Part shown: positions 11,455-23,400 of the stretch, piece after piece
Position numbering within the stretch: position 1 is the stretch's first letter
How the letters are laid out: each line of letters begins with the position of its first letter
Source: Temnopleurus reevesii
Lineage: Eukaryota > Echinodermata > Echinoidea > Temnopleuroida > Temnopleuridae
Length of the DNA: 64,000 bases
Assembly (NCBI GenBank): GCA_036244855.1
Contig: BQKZ01001703.1
Coordinates: forward strand, 1-64,000
Direction: 5' to 3'
Position numbers and translations under genes: made by a program
The notes under the pieces: model-generated
What the model saw: only the letters and a program-made list of their open reading frames with translations
The model's database searches: none
Told to the model about the DNA's origin: nothing

Positions 11455-13357
11455 TGAGAAAAACCTTCTATATTTTTGGTTAGAAATGAATTAGAATTTT
11501 AATATTTTTTATCAGAATAATCAGAAGTCTACTGCATGTACATGTTCTTAAGTAACAACGTTTCATCTTTTTAAGCCCTATCTCTCAGAAGGTTTCTGAT
11601 GGTATCCCGCTTATGTAGGCTTATTTATTCCATAAAATTATAGCAATTTGATTTAATGCCGTGATTATTTCTTTTTGCAATTCTTTGTTTCTCCCATCTT
11701 GAATTATGAAAAAAAATGAATGATGACATCAGTGATCGAAGATGAGTTTCCATGCATCATTACCTTTTTTCGCCGGCTGCTGATTGTCACGGTAACTTTT
11801 TCCGATCACTCATGACAACGAATCCCGGAGATGATGATTGTTAAGGGACATATTTACAGTGTCTCTGGCTTTCTCTTGAGGTCTCTAGCCAGACCTTCCA
11901 AGCCTGCATTCCTGCTGCGACCCTGCCATTGACCTGAAATTGACCAAACTGGTTCCCTGGGGGGTTGTTCAACTTGATCTCGGTAATAATGGTAGGGGCA
12001 TCAGAGGACTGCCTCATAAGAAGTGCCATCAAGTTTACTGCCATATTTGGCAAATACTTTGTGATGTCATGGGGTGCAGTCATGTAATCGGATTGTATTT
12101 ATTTATTTTTTTTTGGTCTCAATCCTGGTGAAAGCTTTGGTTTTAGTTGTAAAGGAGGTGGTTGTGAGACTTCTTGGTCAGTATGAACATGCTCATCAGA
12201 AATGATAGAGCTTGTGCAATTTCAGTTTGGAGGCTCATTTCATCTTCCTAATACATGTATGTGTGCATTTTGCTTTGTTTATCAACTTAAAACGAATGTG
12301 CTTTCACACCCATGAAGAGTCCATAGTACAGTACATCTATTGAGAAAAAAACCTTTGTACGTATACTTGTCTATAGCAATATTTTGTTTTCATTATTCAT
12401 GAGTGATACACATTGGGCAAAATGGTTACTTGACATTAAGATACATGTATGCCCAACGTATGGCAGATTTTTGCATTATCAACATACATTCAGCATATTT
12501 GAATCAATAGGTGTGAGAAATATATCCAACTTATGGTCAAATTTTGCAATTTTATCATAAATGTGACATATTCTAAACCCATAGTTGTGTGGATATAATG
12601 TTGCCCAGTGTCGGGTGAATTTTTACCCTCCAACTTTTCTTATTGTGTAGAGGGCTATCTACATGCCATCTTTTTAATGTTGATGAAACATTGTTGCACT
12701 GATTGTCATGAAGTGATCATCGTAAGATGTTTTTGTTTGATAATCATGATCATTTGGAATGTCAAAATGTGAGATACGTAGTGTTTACATACATAATTCT
12801 TTACCCTCGTGAAGTGACATAGAGTAGAGAAATAAGAGAAAGAATTCATGAAATGTAAGAGTATGTATGTACATTGCAGGTATAGAAAATATTAACATGA
12901 TTTCTGATTGATTAGAGAGAGGATGAGCAGGACAAATAAAAGAATATAGAGGGAAAGAGTGTGAAGTAAAACCAGATAATATTTTGCGAAACCGAAATTG
13001 ATAACAACCCCCAAAAAAGATTTGTTTTAAAACAACAAATGAAAAGTACCTACCAACTTTTCAGGCAATAATATTTTTTGATAGCACGAAAAACGCAGCC
13101 TTTTTTGCGTGCTGCATCTTGTTTTACAAGGCATTCCTGTTCCGTTTCACCATGTAGAGATAAAAAGAGAAAATGATTTCATTATATTTTCACATATGTT
13201 GTGTTATTTGTCTATTTTTGATGCATGAATGTATCGCAACCAGAAGTATGAAATGTCAAGAATAACAGAACGTAATGTTGTAATTTCTTTGTCTTTTGTT
13301 TGGTGTAGTAAGTGAGTTCTTGGTGAGTAACAAAATGTGCATTTTTTTTCTTTGCAG
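11455..13357. other. Sequence between the gap and the first coding exon, presumed 5' intron
   Basis: A GC-richer patch at 11830-12090 carries an 80-codon minus-strand open frame that cannot be assigned. The rest is AT-rich. The last bases form the polypyrimidine tract and acceptor TTTCTTTGCAG of the plexin exon at 13358. Confidence 0.6.
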
Positions 13358-14458
13358 GTTAACTCGTTCAAGATGAAGAAAACCTTAAGAAGACTCAAGA
13401 TACCACACCTCTTTCGGACAACTCTAAGAAACTGTAATCTTGTAACCATGGTTACTTACCTCTCTCTGCTCACTGTGAGTCTCATGATGAGAACAACATT
13501 TGCAGCTGCAGTACTAAACTCCTACAACCTCAACTCATTCACACAACCCACTCAACAACAAACAACTCTCAATCGTTTTGCTGTCCATGATAGGACAGGA
13601 TATATTTATGTTGCTGCAGAAAAGTTTTTATATAGACTTGACTCCGACCTGCAGAGCGTCAACTGGACAAAAACATCTAGCTGTGCAGAAAATGACGATA
13701 GCTGTAACGATGTTACTAAAATTCTTGCCATTTCTGAAGGGGATGATAGTAGGTTGGTGATATGTACAAGTAAGGAGGGCAGATGTGATGCAAGAGACCC
13801 AATAAACATTGAGCAAGTTTTATACAGTGGTGATGGGGTCATGGTTACTGATGAATCGGAAGAATCCACAGCGGTTGGTGTGATCTCTGAAGAGCCCCAA
13901 AGTAGGTTCTACCTAGCCAACACATTGAATCCAGAAGATGTGGAGATCAGTAACCCTATCAGACGATGGACCGCAGACCAGGGCTTTGGTGAGCCACGGC
14001 GTAACGATCGGCTCAGCCACCTGTCAGAGTCAGTGTCAAACTTTCCCATCTTCTACAAGGAATCCTTTAACCATAATGGCTTTGTTTATTTTGCCATGAA
14101 CCAAATTGAAAAAGTGAAACTTGGGAGGGTGTGCAATACAGCCCACATGAATTTTTATTCAGAAATCACATTACAATGCAACAGTAGAACCAGACCTGGT
14201 ACGTCCTACGAGCTCCTGCAAGCCGCACATGTGGGAAAGGCTGGCCCGACCCTACAGATGTCCATGGATGATACAGTTCTCTACACTGCAATCTCAGAAT
14301 CAGATGATGAAAGCAGTAATTCAGCTCTTTGTTTGTACAGTATGAGTGATATTGAAGATGCCTTCATACAAGCTGCCAGGGATTGCCTTGATGATAGGCC
14401 TAGTTATGACGGCAAAAATGCTCTTACCTATCTGAATGATGCACAATGTGTGTCAATA
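13358..14458 (+). CDS. PLXNB: Plexin coding exon 1: signal peptide and most of the Sema domain
   Basis: The acceptor is a T-rich tract ending TTTGCAG at 13357 and the donor is ATA|GTAAGT at 14458/14459. The first in-frame ATG is at 13373, giving 362 codons ending in phase 0. A second in-frame ATG at 13448 (context ACCATGG) would give a more classical signal peptide, MVTYLSLLTVSLMMRTTFAA. Starting at 13373 puts 25 mostly basic residues in front of that hydrophobic stretch. Sema blades follow: LNRFAVHDRTGYIYVAAEKF at residues 66-85, a sequon at Asn97 (NWT), paired cysteines in SSCAENDDSC, VICTSKEGRCDARDP, and the plexin-typical GRVCN..H..FYSEITLQC. There is no in-frame stop between the acceptor and ATG 13373, and the acceptor itself shows that at least one upstream, probably non-coding, exon exists. 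A single large exon for most of Sema is usual in plexin genes. Confidence 0.93.
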
Positions 14459-17400
14459 GTAAGTATCTTTTGTTCTTGGCAGTACTGATTTCGAGCTAAA
14501 ATCATAGAAATTGTGCATCAAAATCACTTTATATTTGTTCTGAAGGCTATACAAAGAAGTATTCTGGAAACTATTCTTTTCAATATTAGAGTTATTAAAG
14601 TAAAACTAATTCAAAATGAGCTTTATTTATTCATTGTGAACTGCAATAGAGAATTGTCAGAGATTGACAGGGCATTCAGACTGTGTTCCACAACTTGAGG
14701 AGGGGTAGACAGTTGTGGAACATAGTGTGCATGCAAGAAAGCACAATGTCTCGCCCTATTTAGTCTTGATCTCTTCGCTCATCTTTCAAATCAATCTTGG
14801 AGTGAGTGAAAGAGTGCAATGTTGCATAGCTTATCTACCCTTTATTTTCTTTGTTTTTTATTTCATTTTATTTCCATCAATGTGCAAACAACTGGAGCAT
14901 ATCTAATGTATGTACATGTACAATGTACAACATCTTTCTCTCTGTTTCTCTCTTGTTCTCTTTCATTCTCTCTCTTTATCTCAAACCATCTCTGTCACAT
15001 TCTCCAAGCCCTCTCTCTCTCATCCTTAGATACCATTATATGCCAAGCCCTAGCGTTCAACTTCAAGTGCACTCGCTGCACGTCTAAGATGTTAAAGTGC
15101 ATAATCTCGAAGTTCATTGGAGGGGAATGTTTGCCAAGATGATGTAAAACACTGATACAAAGTTCACACAATGAGTCAACCCTTATTTTGCCTCGAGATT
15201 TTCGATCGAAACGATCCATGCTCAATCCATTACTTATTTGCTCCTCCCGATCTTTACAGCACAGAGCACTAATAAAGAGACTTGATTAAAATAGAAAATG
15301 CGAATCCTACTTAAAGGTATAGATTAATTGTGACCAAGATTCAAAGAATTGATGTGAAACAAGCTGATGAATCCACAAATTACTTTACATACATGAAAAT
15401 AAATGTATACAAAATTGGGACGTTATTCATGCGCGTATTCTGGATTATTTTAGTGTGAATGTTGCAATGAAAGGCCAAATAACTAGTGCCCCTACACTGA
15501 TGGATTCAATGCAAGGCAAATTATTTTCCGGTGGTCAGTGTCTGGGAAGTGTGAATACATGTAAGCATTCGTTTTGAATGCAAGGCAGTGTGTTCGTGAA
15601 GAATTTTTTTTGGGGGGGGGGTAGATTTTTTTTCTTCAAACAAGCTATGAACATACTCTAAATTGCGATGTTGAAAAACTGCATTATGGTATGGTGATAT
15701 TTTGATTGCAGCTCACAAAGTTAAATATCCAAAGTGCCACCTCTACCCAAACCAGTCAATATATTTAAATGTATTGAAAGCTTCATTTTTGTGAGCAGGA
15801 TATATCTTTCACTAGCTTTACATGAAAAAGAACTGTGCTTGAGAGATGGAGTTCCTAAACAGTTTAGCTGCAATGCAGATCTCTGGAACTATTGAAATTG
15901 CTGAATGATTCTATAGGCCTACTGTATTGTGATACATCTGTATGCCTGTTATCTTCATGATTAATCTATACTAGAGTCCATTTATTCATTCTTGTAGAAA
16001 ATTTGTCCATGATTGGAAGAATGGAAATGAAAACAAAAATCAATTAAAATCAATCAGATTCTAAAGGCAACAGCTTCAGTTCAGAACAACAAAAAAGAGC
16101 TTTCTTAACTTCAATTTTAGAAAGCCAATTCATCATCTTTGCTCAATTTATTTTCTAATTACGCTTAAATTGGAATGGGGATGACTAATGAAAGATATCC
16201 AATTGAAAGATGACAAATTGCTCAATAATAGTAGAATCTCATTGAAGTCATCAATCTCTTTAGCTCAAATAGGACATGGATGTAAATCCCTAGGGACTGC
16301 TTTTGTTAATTATAATGCCAATCACGTCAGCACTGAGTCAAATAAAAGACAGTTCCTAAAGAACCAAGATTTTGTAGGGAGGGGAGTGCAGCAAGGCTGT
16401 CCACATTGCACAAGAAATTGACAGAGTGACACTGGCAGCACCCTCATACACTATCATACATGTACACCATCATTTGAATGAAAAGATAGCTGAATCAAAC
16501 ATATTTTTAATATGACAATGATACCTACACAAGTTTCATAAATTGTGTTTGTTTGAGTTCCAAAATGAATAACTTACATTAAAGTTAACTTACATTAAGT
16601 ATACTAGCAGGGGTCTTCTGGTTTGATTTCTAAAGAATATTCGTATCAGCCACAATATTGCAGCTGTTTGGATAGCTCACTTGTAAAGAATAAAGACAAT
16701 TATCAGCTATTGCAGCTGCTTTGAAAGTTCTGGGCTCTATTCTATCCATCTTTTTCCACATTTATTTGCTTTGTTATATGGTGCGTAAAAACTATCTCGG
16801 TAGGTAAAGCATCTTGAATAGAACGGTTTGCCAATAGATTCAAATCTGCATGTTTTTTTTTGCTTACAACTATAGTTATGTGGTATTCCTCACATAAACT
16901 TGTTAGCAACTTTTGAAGTTAAATATTTGCAATTCAGTTTCCATACATTACTTGTTGCTATTTCAGGCAAGCCTTGGGCAAGAATTTGTGTCGTCAATAA
17001 CCTATGTGTATATAGAAAGCATAGAATTTGCATATTAGTAAACGTGCCTATTGTCTCACTAAATGCACTGGCTTGTAGGAAGATTTTCAAGATTTTATTT
17101 ATTTATTTAATTATTATTTTGTAATTTCTTTCTTTTATTTATTTATTCAGTTATTATTATTTCGTAATTTCTTTCTTTTATTTATTCATTTATTATTATT
17201 ATTTTTTTTTTGGGGGGGGGAGGGGGCTAAGTGCATCCCCCTCCCCCCGTTCCTACATGTAAACCTAAATGTACAATGTATGTATGAAATGTTTGCAGCC
17301 GCGGTGTTGACCCACATAGTACAAAATTCTCAAAGCCCCAGTCATATAGAAGCCCCGATTCCCCCTAAGAAAGTGAAAGAAGACTTGTAGTTAGGTTGAA

Positions 17401-20400
17401 TACGGTGGGTTTGCAGGTTTACATACATGTACACTGTAGTTGAGATTGAAATTGAACCGAAAACATACATGTATCCTACTTGTACAGTAGGTATGCCACA
17501 AAGTTGAAATCAAGACCTGTGCAGATGACAGATGCAGGATGAGATTAAAAGTAGTTGATGTTGTTTTGATTGACCATCTGAAACTGAGCTCAAGATAGTT
17601 TCTCCATGATGCATTGGATGGCATCTTGCCACAAACACTTTTGAAGAAAGAGGGAAAGAGATGCAGGGAGGGAGGGAAGGAGGGAGGGGAGCATACTGTA
17701 TTTTTTTCTAATAAATATATATTGAATATGAAAATTATTATCCTGCTTTGAACATGCAAACGTACAATGAGTGTGCAATTATCTTGATTGTACTGTAATG
17801 GACAGATCTGATATTTTACCTTTCAGCATGCAGTGCTAATAATATTGACACCAAAATATGATGCTGAATCTACACAGTACCATCATTTTCAGTACATCAT
17901 AGATTTTTCTCATTCCCTATTGTTGAAATCCAAAGAAAAAAAGGCAAGGAAAATCTCAATAACCTCGCGATAGCATTTATGTATATTGCACTTTCATAGA
18001 GCTCTCCTTTGTAGTGTAATATCAAGTCCAATAATCCGTTCTTTATGATGGAAAATTGAAAATCTGCCTTTATGCTCATTCTTCAAAATTCTTCTCCTCT
18101 GCTCTCATCTCTTAGCATGCATATTGAAATACACCCACAAACCTTTCATAATTATGGGCATATAAATTGGCCAGAAAGCTTTCAGGAAAAGTATAAATAT
18201 GATAAATTTATGATTATGATAGGACTCTGAGGGCCGAATGGTTGATATGTGGCGTTCTCTGCAAAAACCATCAATATTTCTCATTCATGACCAGTCAAGC
18301 AGACCTAATAATCCTTTCTGCTCAATTGCTATTTGGCTGGAGTATGTGTGCGAATGGAATAGAAAAGGTGTTCTTTTTTATCTTTTGATGAGTCAAACTG
18401 CTGTTGTGTCCATGCTACATGTAGATGTAGAATGAATTTAACCCTTACAGCACCATTAAAATGGCTCAGATTTCCTTTAGTTTATGTTTATTATTGTTTG
18501 TCCTCATCTTGTGTACATGTAGGCTGTTGTCTCATCAATTTGGTAATTTGTTTTTCTTTGTTTTTCTTTGAGATATATGTAAACTTATTTATTATGTAAG
18601 ATTTGTTATGCTTCACTTTCATGATTGAGGAAACTATAAAAGATTTATTTTTTCATTTTACATTTGTTTTGTTTTTTTAATTTTCTGAAAGTGATACTGA
18701 TATAGTTTTTTTCTTACAAGTGTAATAATGCTGCCCATGGGTATATCCTGCATGTATTGTTTGGTGAAAAATATCATTTTATCTTGATTGGAGAATAAAT
18801 ATTGAGCTGTTAAATGTGAAGTACTTTCCTATTGATTTGAAGATCTGAAATATGATATCATCCTTCACTGGTCTGAGTGGATCAACATGGCCGTCGGAAT
18901 GAGAGAGGAGCAATAAATGTATCAGGGGAACGGAAAGCAGTCGCAATCACCTACAGTCATTTGTCAAATAATGGATTGATATAAATAATGATAATACAAC
19001 AAAGAAGACTCTAACTTTTAAAAGAGAACATGTTTCATATAAAAATGAATGCATTTCTACAAAGTACACGTACTTCAGCCGAAAGTATACAACTAGTCAA
19101 ATAATGTATGTTACAGGGACTGCAAATCCAGGCATGGGGCTGGGGCAGCATCCCCCTATTTACTACAATTTAGTGAAATTAAAGAATGGTTGAAAAAAAA
19201 ATTGAATGACAGGTATTTATTTAAAAAATACTTTGAATTTCATAAAACTCTGATAGTTTAAGCCTGTATGTGGTTCCCCACTGTTCATTTTAATTCTCTT
19301 CTTTTAAAGTACTTGATTTTGTGGTGTTTTAAAGCATTTTTTCAATATCAATATGAAAACCTTATAACAATGACCATTCTGAATGTGCAACTGTAGCGAT
19401 CAATATGAGATGCACATTGAGTGGGACATGATTGATGAAAGAGGAAAGCCTTACAAATTGGACGATATTGCCTGAGAGCTCCCAGGAAATTACAGAGCAG
19501 TGTCGTGTTGTAGACCAGTAGGATCAGCTTTCTGACATTTCTCATTTTCTCCATTTCCAATTCAGCTGTTTTCCAGATTCAATTTCCACTTATTATTTAA
19601 GCCAATTTATTTTCGGTCAAAATTTCGTTTTGCAACAATCAAGCCATTATTGGAAACAGTTTTGTCATTAGGCAGTGACCCCAATATGCGATTTCTTTTG
19701 TCTCTAATTTCGCCAAAGTTATCTGGTTTGGGGTATTATTTGGAGAGTATTAGATCTAAATAAAAGTACACATACCTAAATGTATAGGCCCTCTTCCACT
19801 ACAATGATGTTCCACTACAATGATGTGTATAACTAGCAGCATCATAAGCGTTAATTTGTTTAAGATTTTGCTGCCCTTCTTGAGCATACGGTGGTTGTGG
19901 TATGATGATGATGATGATAATAAAATGATTATTATTCTGATGATTATTGATGGTTAAAGATTGCAAATATTCAGGCAATCACAGATATTTTGACTTCGTA
20001 TCATGAATTTACAAAACTTTACGGATTAAATGGAAGATTTTACACTGTCTGTCTGTAATCAGGTGAATTGCCTGTGCCCATTTATGAAGCATAATTATTA
20101 ATCAATCTAAAGATGGTCATTAATACTCGTGTAAAGAATATCACAGGGGATGATTTAAAGATTAACAATTTTTTTCATAATACTTTGACTGTTTCGTTTT
20201 GTTTTATTTGCAGAGTATCGATGAAACCGATGAATGGGTAAAGCGGTTTACATGTTCACAGGAGCCAGCTTTCGTCTATGCCAATGGCATGCAGCCGTTA
20301 GTATCATCTGCTGCAATCGAGATGTCATCCCACATCCCAACGTCGATTGTGTCTGCAATCGTTCATAATCACACCGTGGCGTTCATTGGCTCCCAGCAAG

Positions 20401-23400
20401 GAGACCTGTTGAAAGTAAGGAACTATGTAAACAAGACGATGAATAAATTACCAGTCAATATCTGCACTTCCGATACATGTGCATTAGGTTTGATATTCAT
20501 TTTAGGGGGTGTTGTTCAAAATCAACTGCAAATCAACTGCAACTTTGAAAATTGTAATGCGCATTTAATAAGATGCGCTTGAAACAATGATTTTGATTGG
20601 CGCGTTCCGATCAACTGCAACTTGCGATCAATTGCAACTTTTGAACAAGACCCCCTTAGTCTTATTTTCAGATATCGCTCTCTTGCTCTCAATTGTTTCC
20701 TTATGAAATGAAGTTATTGACAAGCTTATATTATCGACCAAAGAAAATTAAAAAGCTGGTGTTGTATGTAATCGTTTTTAATGAAAAGTAGCATTATATT
20801 TTTTCATCAAATATCTGTGCTTAGACTTCATAATTCTTATGTTAAAAATATTTATGAAATTAAAGACTCAATTTTACTTTCTTTCAATTTCATCTACATT
20901 CACATTAAATTGATACAGTAATTTTGGTAGTACTATATCCAGGAGGAAAAATAGAAGATTTTATTTTGAAGATAAGAATATTAAAATCAATAGGTAAAAA
21001 TGGCTCTTTTTAGACTCATCAACATGTCTCTGTACTTCATGGAGATAACAGAAAGTACAACGCAATCAACATAATTGAGAAAACAATTAAAAACAACATT
21101 TTATTTTAAAAAAAATAAAAAAAATAAAATAAACAGACAAAAATCTGAGAAAAAATAGAAGCAGGGATGTTGTCCTGGAAGTTTTTATAAATAAATTTAC
21201 TTTATTATTCATCTCAGAGTAATGAATACAAGCATATTTAAAACATAAACCTAGGGTAAACACTGTGAGAGCAGAGTATACAAGGTATGAAATAGAAACA
21301 ATTTAATTAATCAATTACTAGAGTGTATGGAAATACTGAAGCAAACTTATTGAAATAAAAATCCTGCTTCATAGAATTTAGCTCCCCCAAAAGTTGTTTG
21401 ATTGTCTTCCACGAACTGACTGACTCTCTAAAATTGTTATTCACATAAATAATCAAAAGAATGTGATAAATATGCAAGAAAGATTTAATAAAGTGTATAC
21501 TGCCATTTCTCCATCTCAAAGTCGTTATTTTCAACTATACTGCAATAGCCGCATGTTTCTTTGGAATTCTGAAATTTTTAGGACTTCTAAGGTCCTGGCA
21601 AGTTAGAGATTGAATATTTCGATCTAGTTCTTCTTATAAAGTGTACAGTGTAGTCAAAGCTGAAGAAAAAATCGAAGTGACTGATGCTATTAAGAAAAAG
21701 AGCATTCTTTTGCAACCAAATAATGTTTTTCTTGGCTTTGTTGAAGATAACAGGTATAGTATAGATCAGTAAGATTTATATTACACTCGACTTTATCAAA
21801 TTTAGACAGATTACCTCCTAATTTATATTTATGGGGTAATTACAAACAAGTCTACCCGAGTACAAGTAATATCTTTAGGATCTATGGCTGTTGTTGTATT
21901 TACAGCAAGATAATGAGGTTAAATCAATTAATTTGCCCTCCAAAGATGATTAAGTTGTTCGTCTTCAATTAATAAGTCAAGCAAGTGCCCTTTTTAAATT
22001 CTTTCAAACTCCTTGGAATCTCTGAAGTTTACAGAAAACAAGGGTTCATTTAAACTAGTCTTTTATGTCAGGATGTTGTAGGGGAATTATGGAATATCAT
22101 AGTATTTTTTGTTATTCTACGGAGTAGATAGCAGACCCTGAACTGCAAGATCAAAAATTAGATTTGAAATCAGCATACTTCCCTGGGGAAGTATTATCTC
22201 AGCATGAGGTCTTGATTCTGAAGAGATCCTGTATTCGCTGCGGTTTAGATGTGCTCATCCACACTTAATCTTCAGTACTTTTTATTTGATATTATGAAAT
22301 TTGAAATTCAGATTCACATCCTGGGGTTTTTCTTCCGCTCTAGACGTAAGCTGCCTGGAAGGATGGTTTCCTTCCATGAATCTGAAGGTTTTGTGATGTA
22401 TTGTTTAGTTTGTGTGGCACCCAAATGCCACAAGATGGCCATTTTGTGATACAAGGAATGGACCCGTGGGGAACAATGCTTGCCCACCACATGAAACCCA
22501 TGCTATCGATTCCCTCTCGCTGTTATTGACATTGCGTAGACGAGAGAAATTCACGCCATCTCCAGCGAGACCCAGTTTTGCATTTGATGAACTTCCCCCG
22601 TGTGGTTTTCTCATCTCCTCTGCATTCGAGCAGCAACATATGGCATGCAAAATACGGCTCAAACCAAGTGTAAATATGCACGCAGTCTTAAGGCTGGAAA
22701 GGAAGAAATCTCGAGTTGTCTAGGGGCCCCCAGATCGATGTTGTTTTAATCTTGAGGTTCTTCACCAAGAGAGCTTCCCTCTGATTTCGGGGTGGGTGTT
22801 TTCTTTCTCTTCAGTTTCATGAAACCGCAAGTATAGGCTCATGTTCATGTAGAGCGGACTTAATTCAAGTTAAATTTGTTTGTATTGGTCTGTGGCATTT
22901 ACAATTCAATTTTGAGAGGAAACTCAAGAAGTCGGCATGCTCCCTTCCCAGTTTAAAAAAAGGAGTCTACCCGAAATTAAATCAAATTTGTTTATCTGGT
23001 GAAAACGATACAGCTTTGAAATATGTAGTCTATTGTGAGCTGTGAAGGAAAATTGTAGAATAGTTTGAAAATGAGGGAAATACTTAAATGCTTCATAGAA
23101 CTGAGGCCTGTGTTGGAGGTATTTAACAATGACGTTAGTTTGGACCAAGTTTTTCTTGTATGGTTTGGGGAAGTTTGCCACAAAAATAAATGTTCCTCAA
23201 TCCACAGACTTTCCTCTTTAAAGACATTGTTCAACATCGTTTTCATTAAAAAAATTCTCCATTGCCAGATTTCTAAATTCTACCTTTAAAAGTGGTTGAT
23301 GGTGTACATAAACTAGGCTGTAAGAATACGAGGCTTCCATATCAACGTTCAGTGCTTAAAAACTTAAAATTAAAAATACCACATACACAGGCACACTGTG

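Larger units (their letters stand above)
14459..20213 (+). other. Plexin intron 1 (5.8 kb)
   Basis: Bounded by GTAAGT and TTTGCAG. It contains a perfect 12-bp inverted repeat at 14684-14722, CT-rich simple sequence at about 14935-15025, a T8-G10 run at 15604-15621, an AT-rich tandem stretch at 17091-17210 followed by a G-rich hairpin at 17212-17248, and a GAT-type microsatellite near 19897. No further exon is recognised. Confidence 0.85.

Noticed and set aside
10483..11483. Long open frames (314-324 codons) across the first N gap
   Set aside because: They exist only because N runs contain no stop codons. The same holds for frames over 25575-26549 and 59626-60216.
12406..12614. MITE bounded by ACATTGGGCAA and TTGCCCAGTGT
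   Set aside because: The inverted match is only about ten bases and no target duplication is visible.
20415..20582. Extension of exon 2 through the donor to the next stop
   Set aside because: A good GTAAGG donor and the collinear exon 3 show this is intron. The extension also runs into a MITE.
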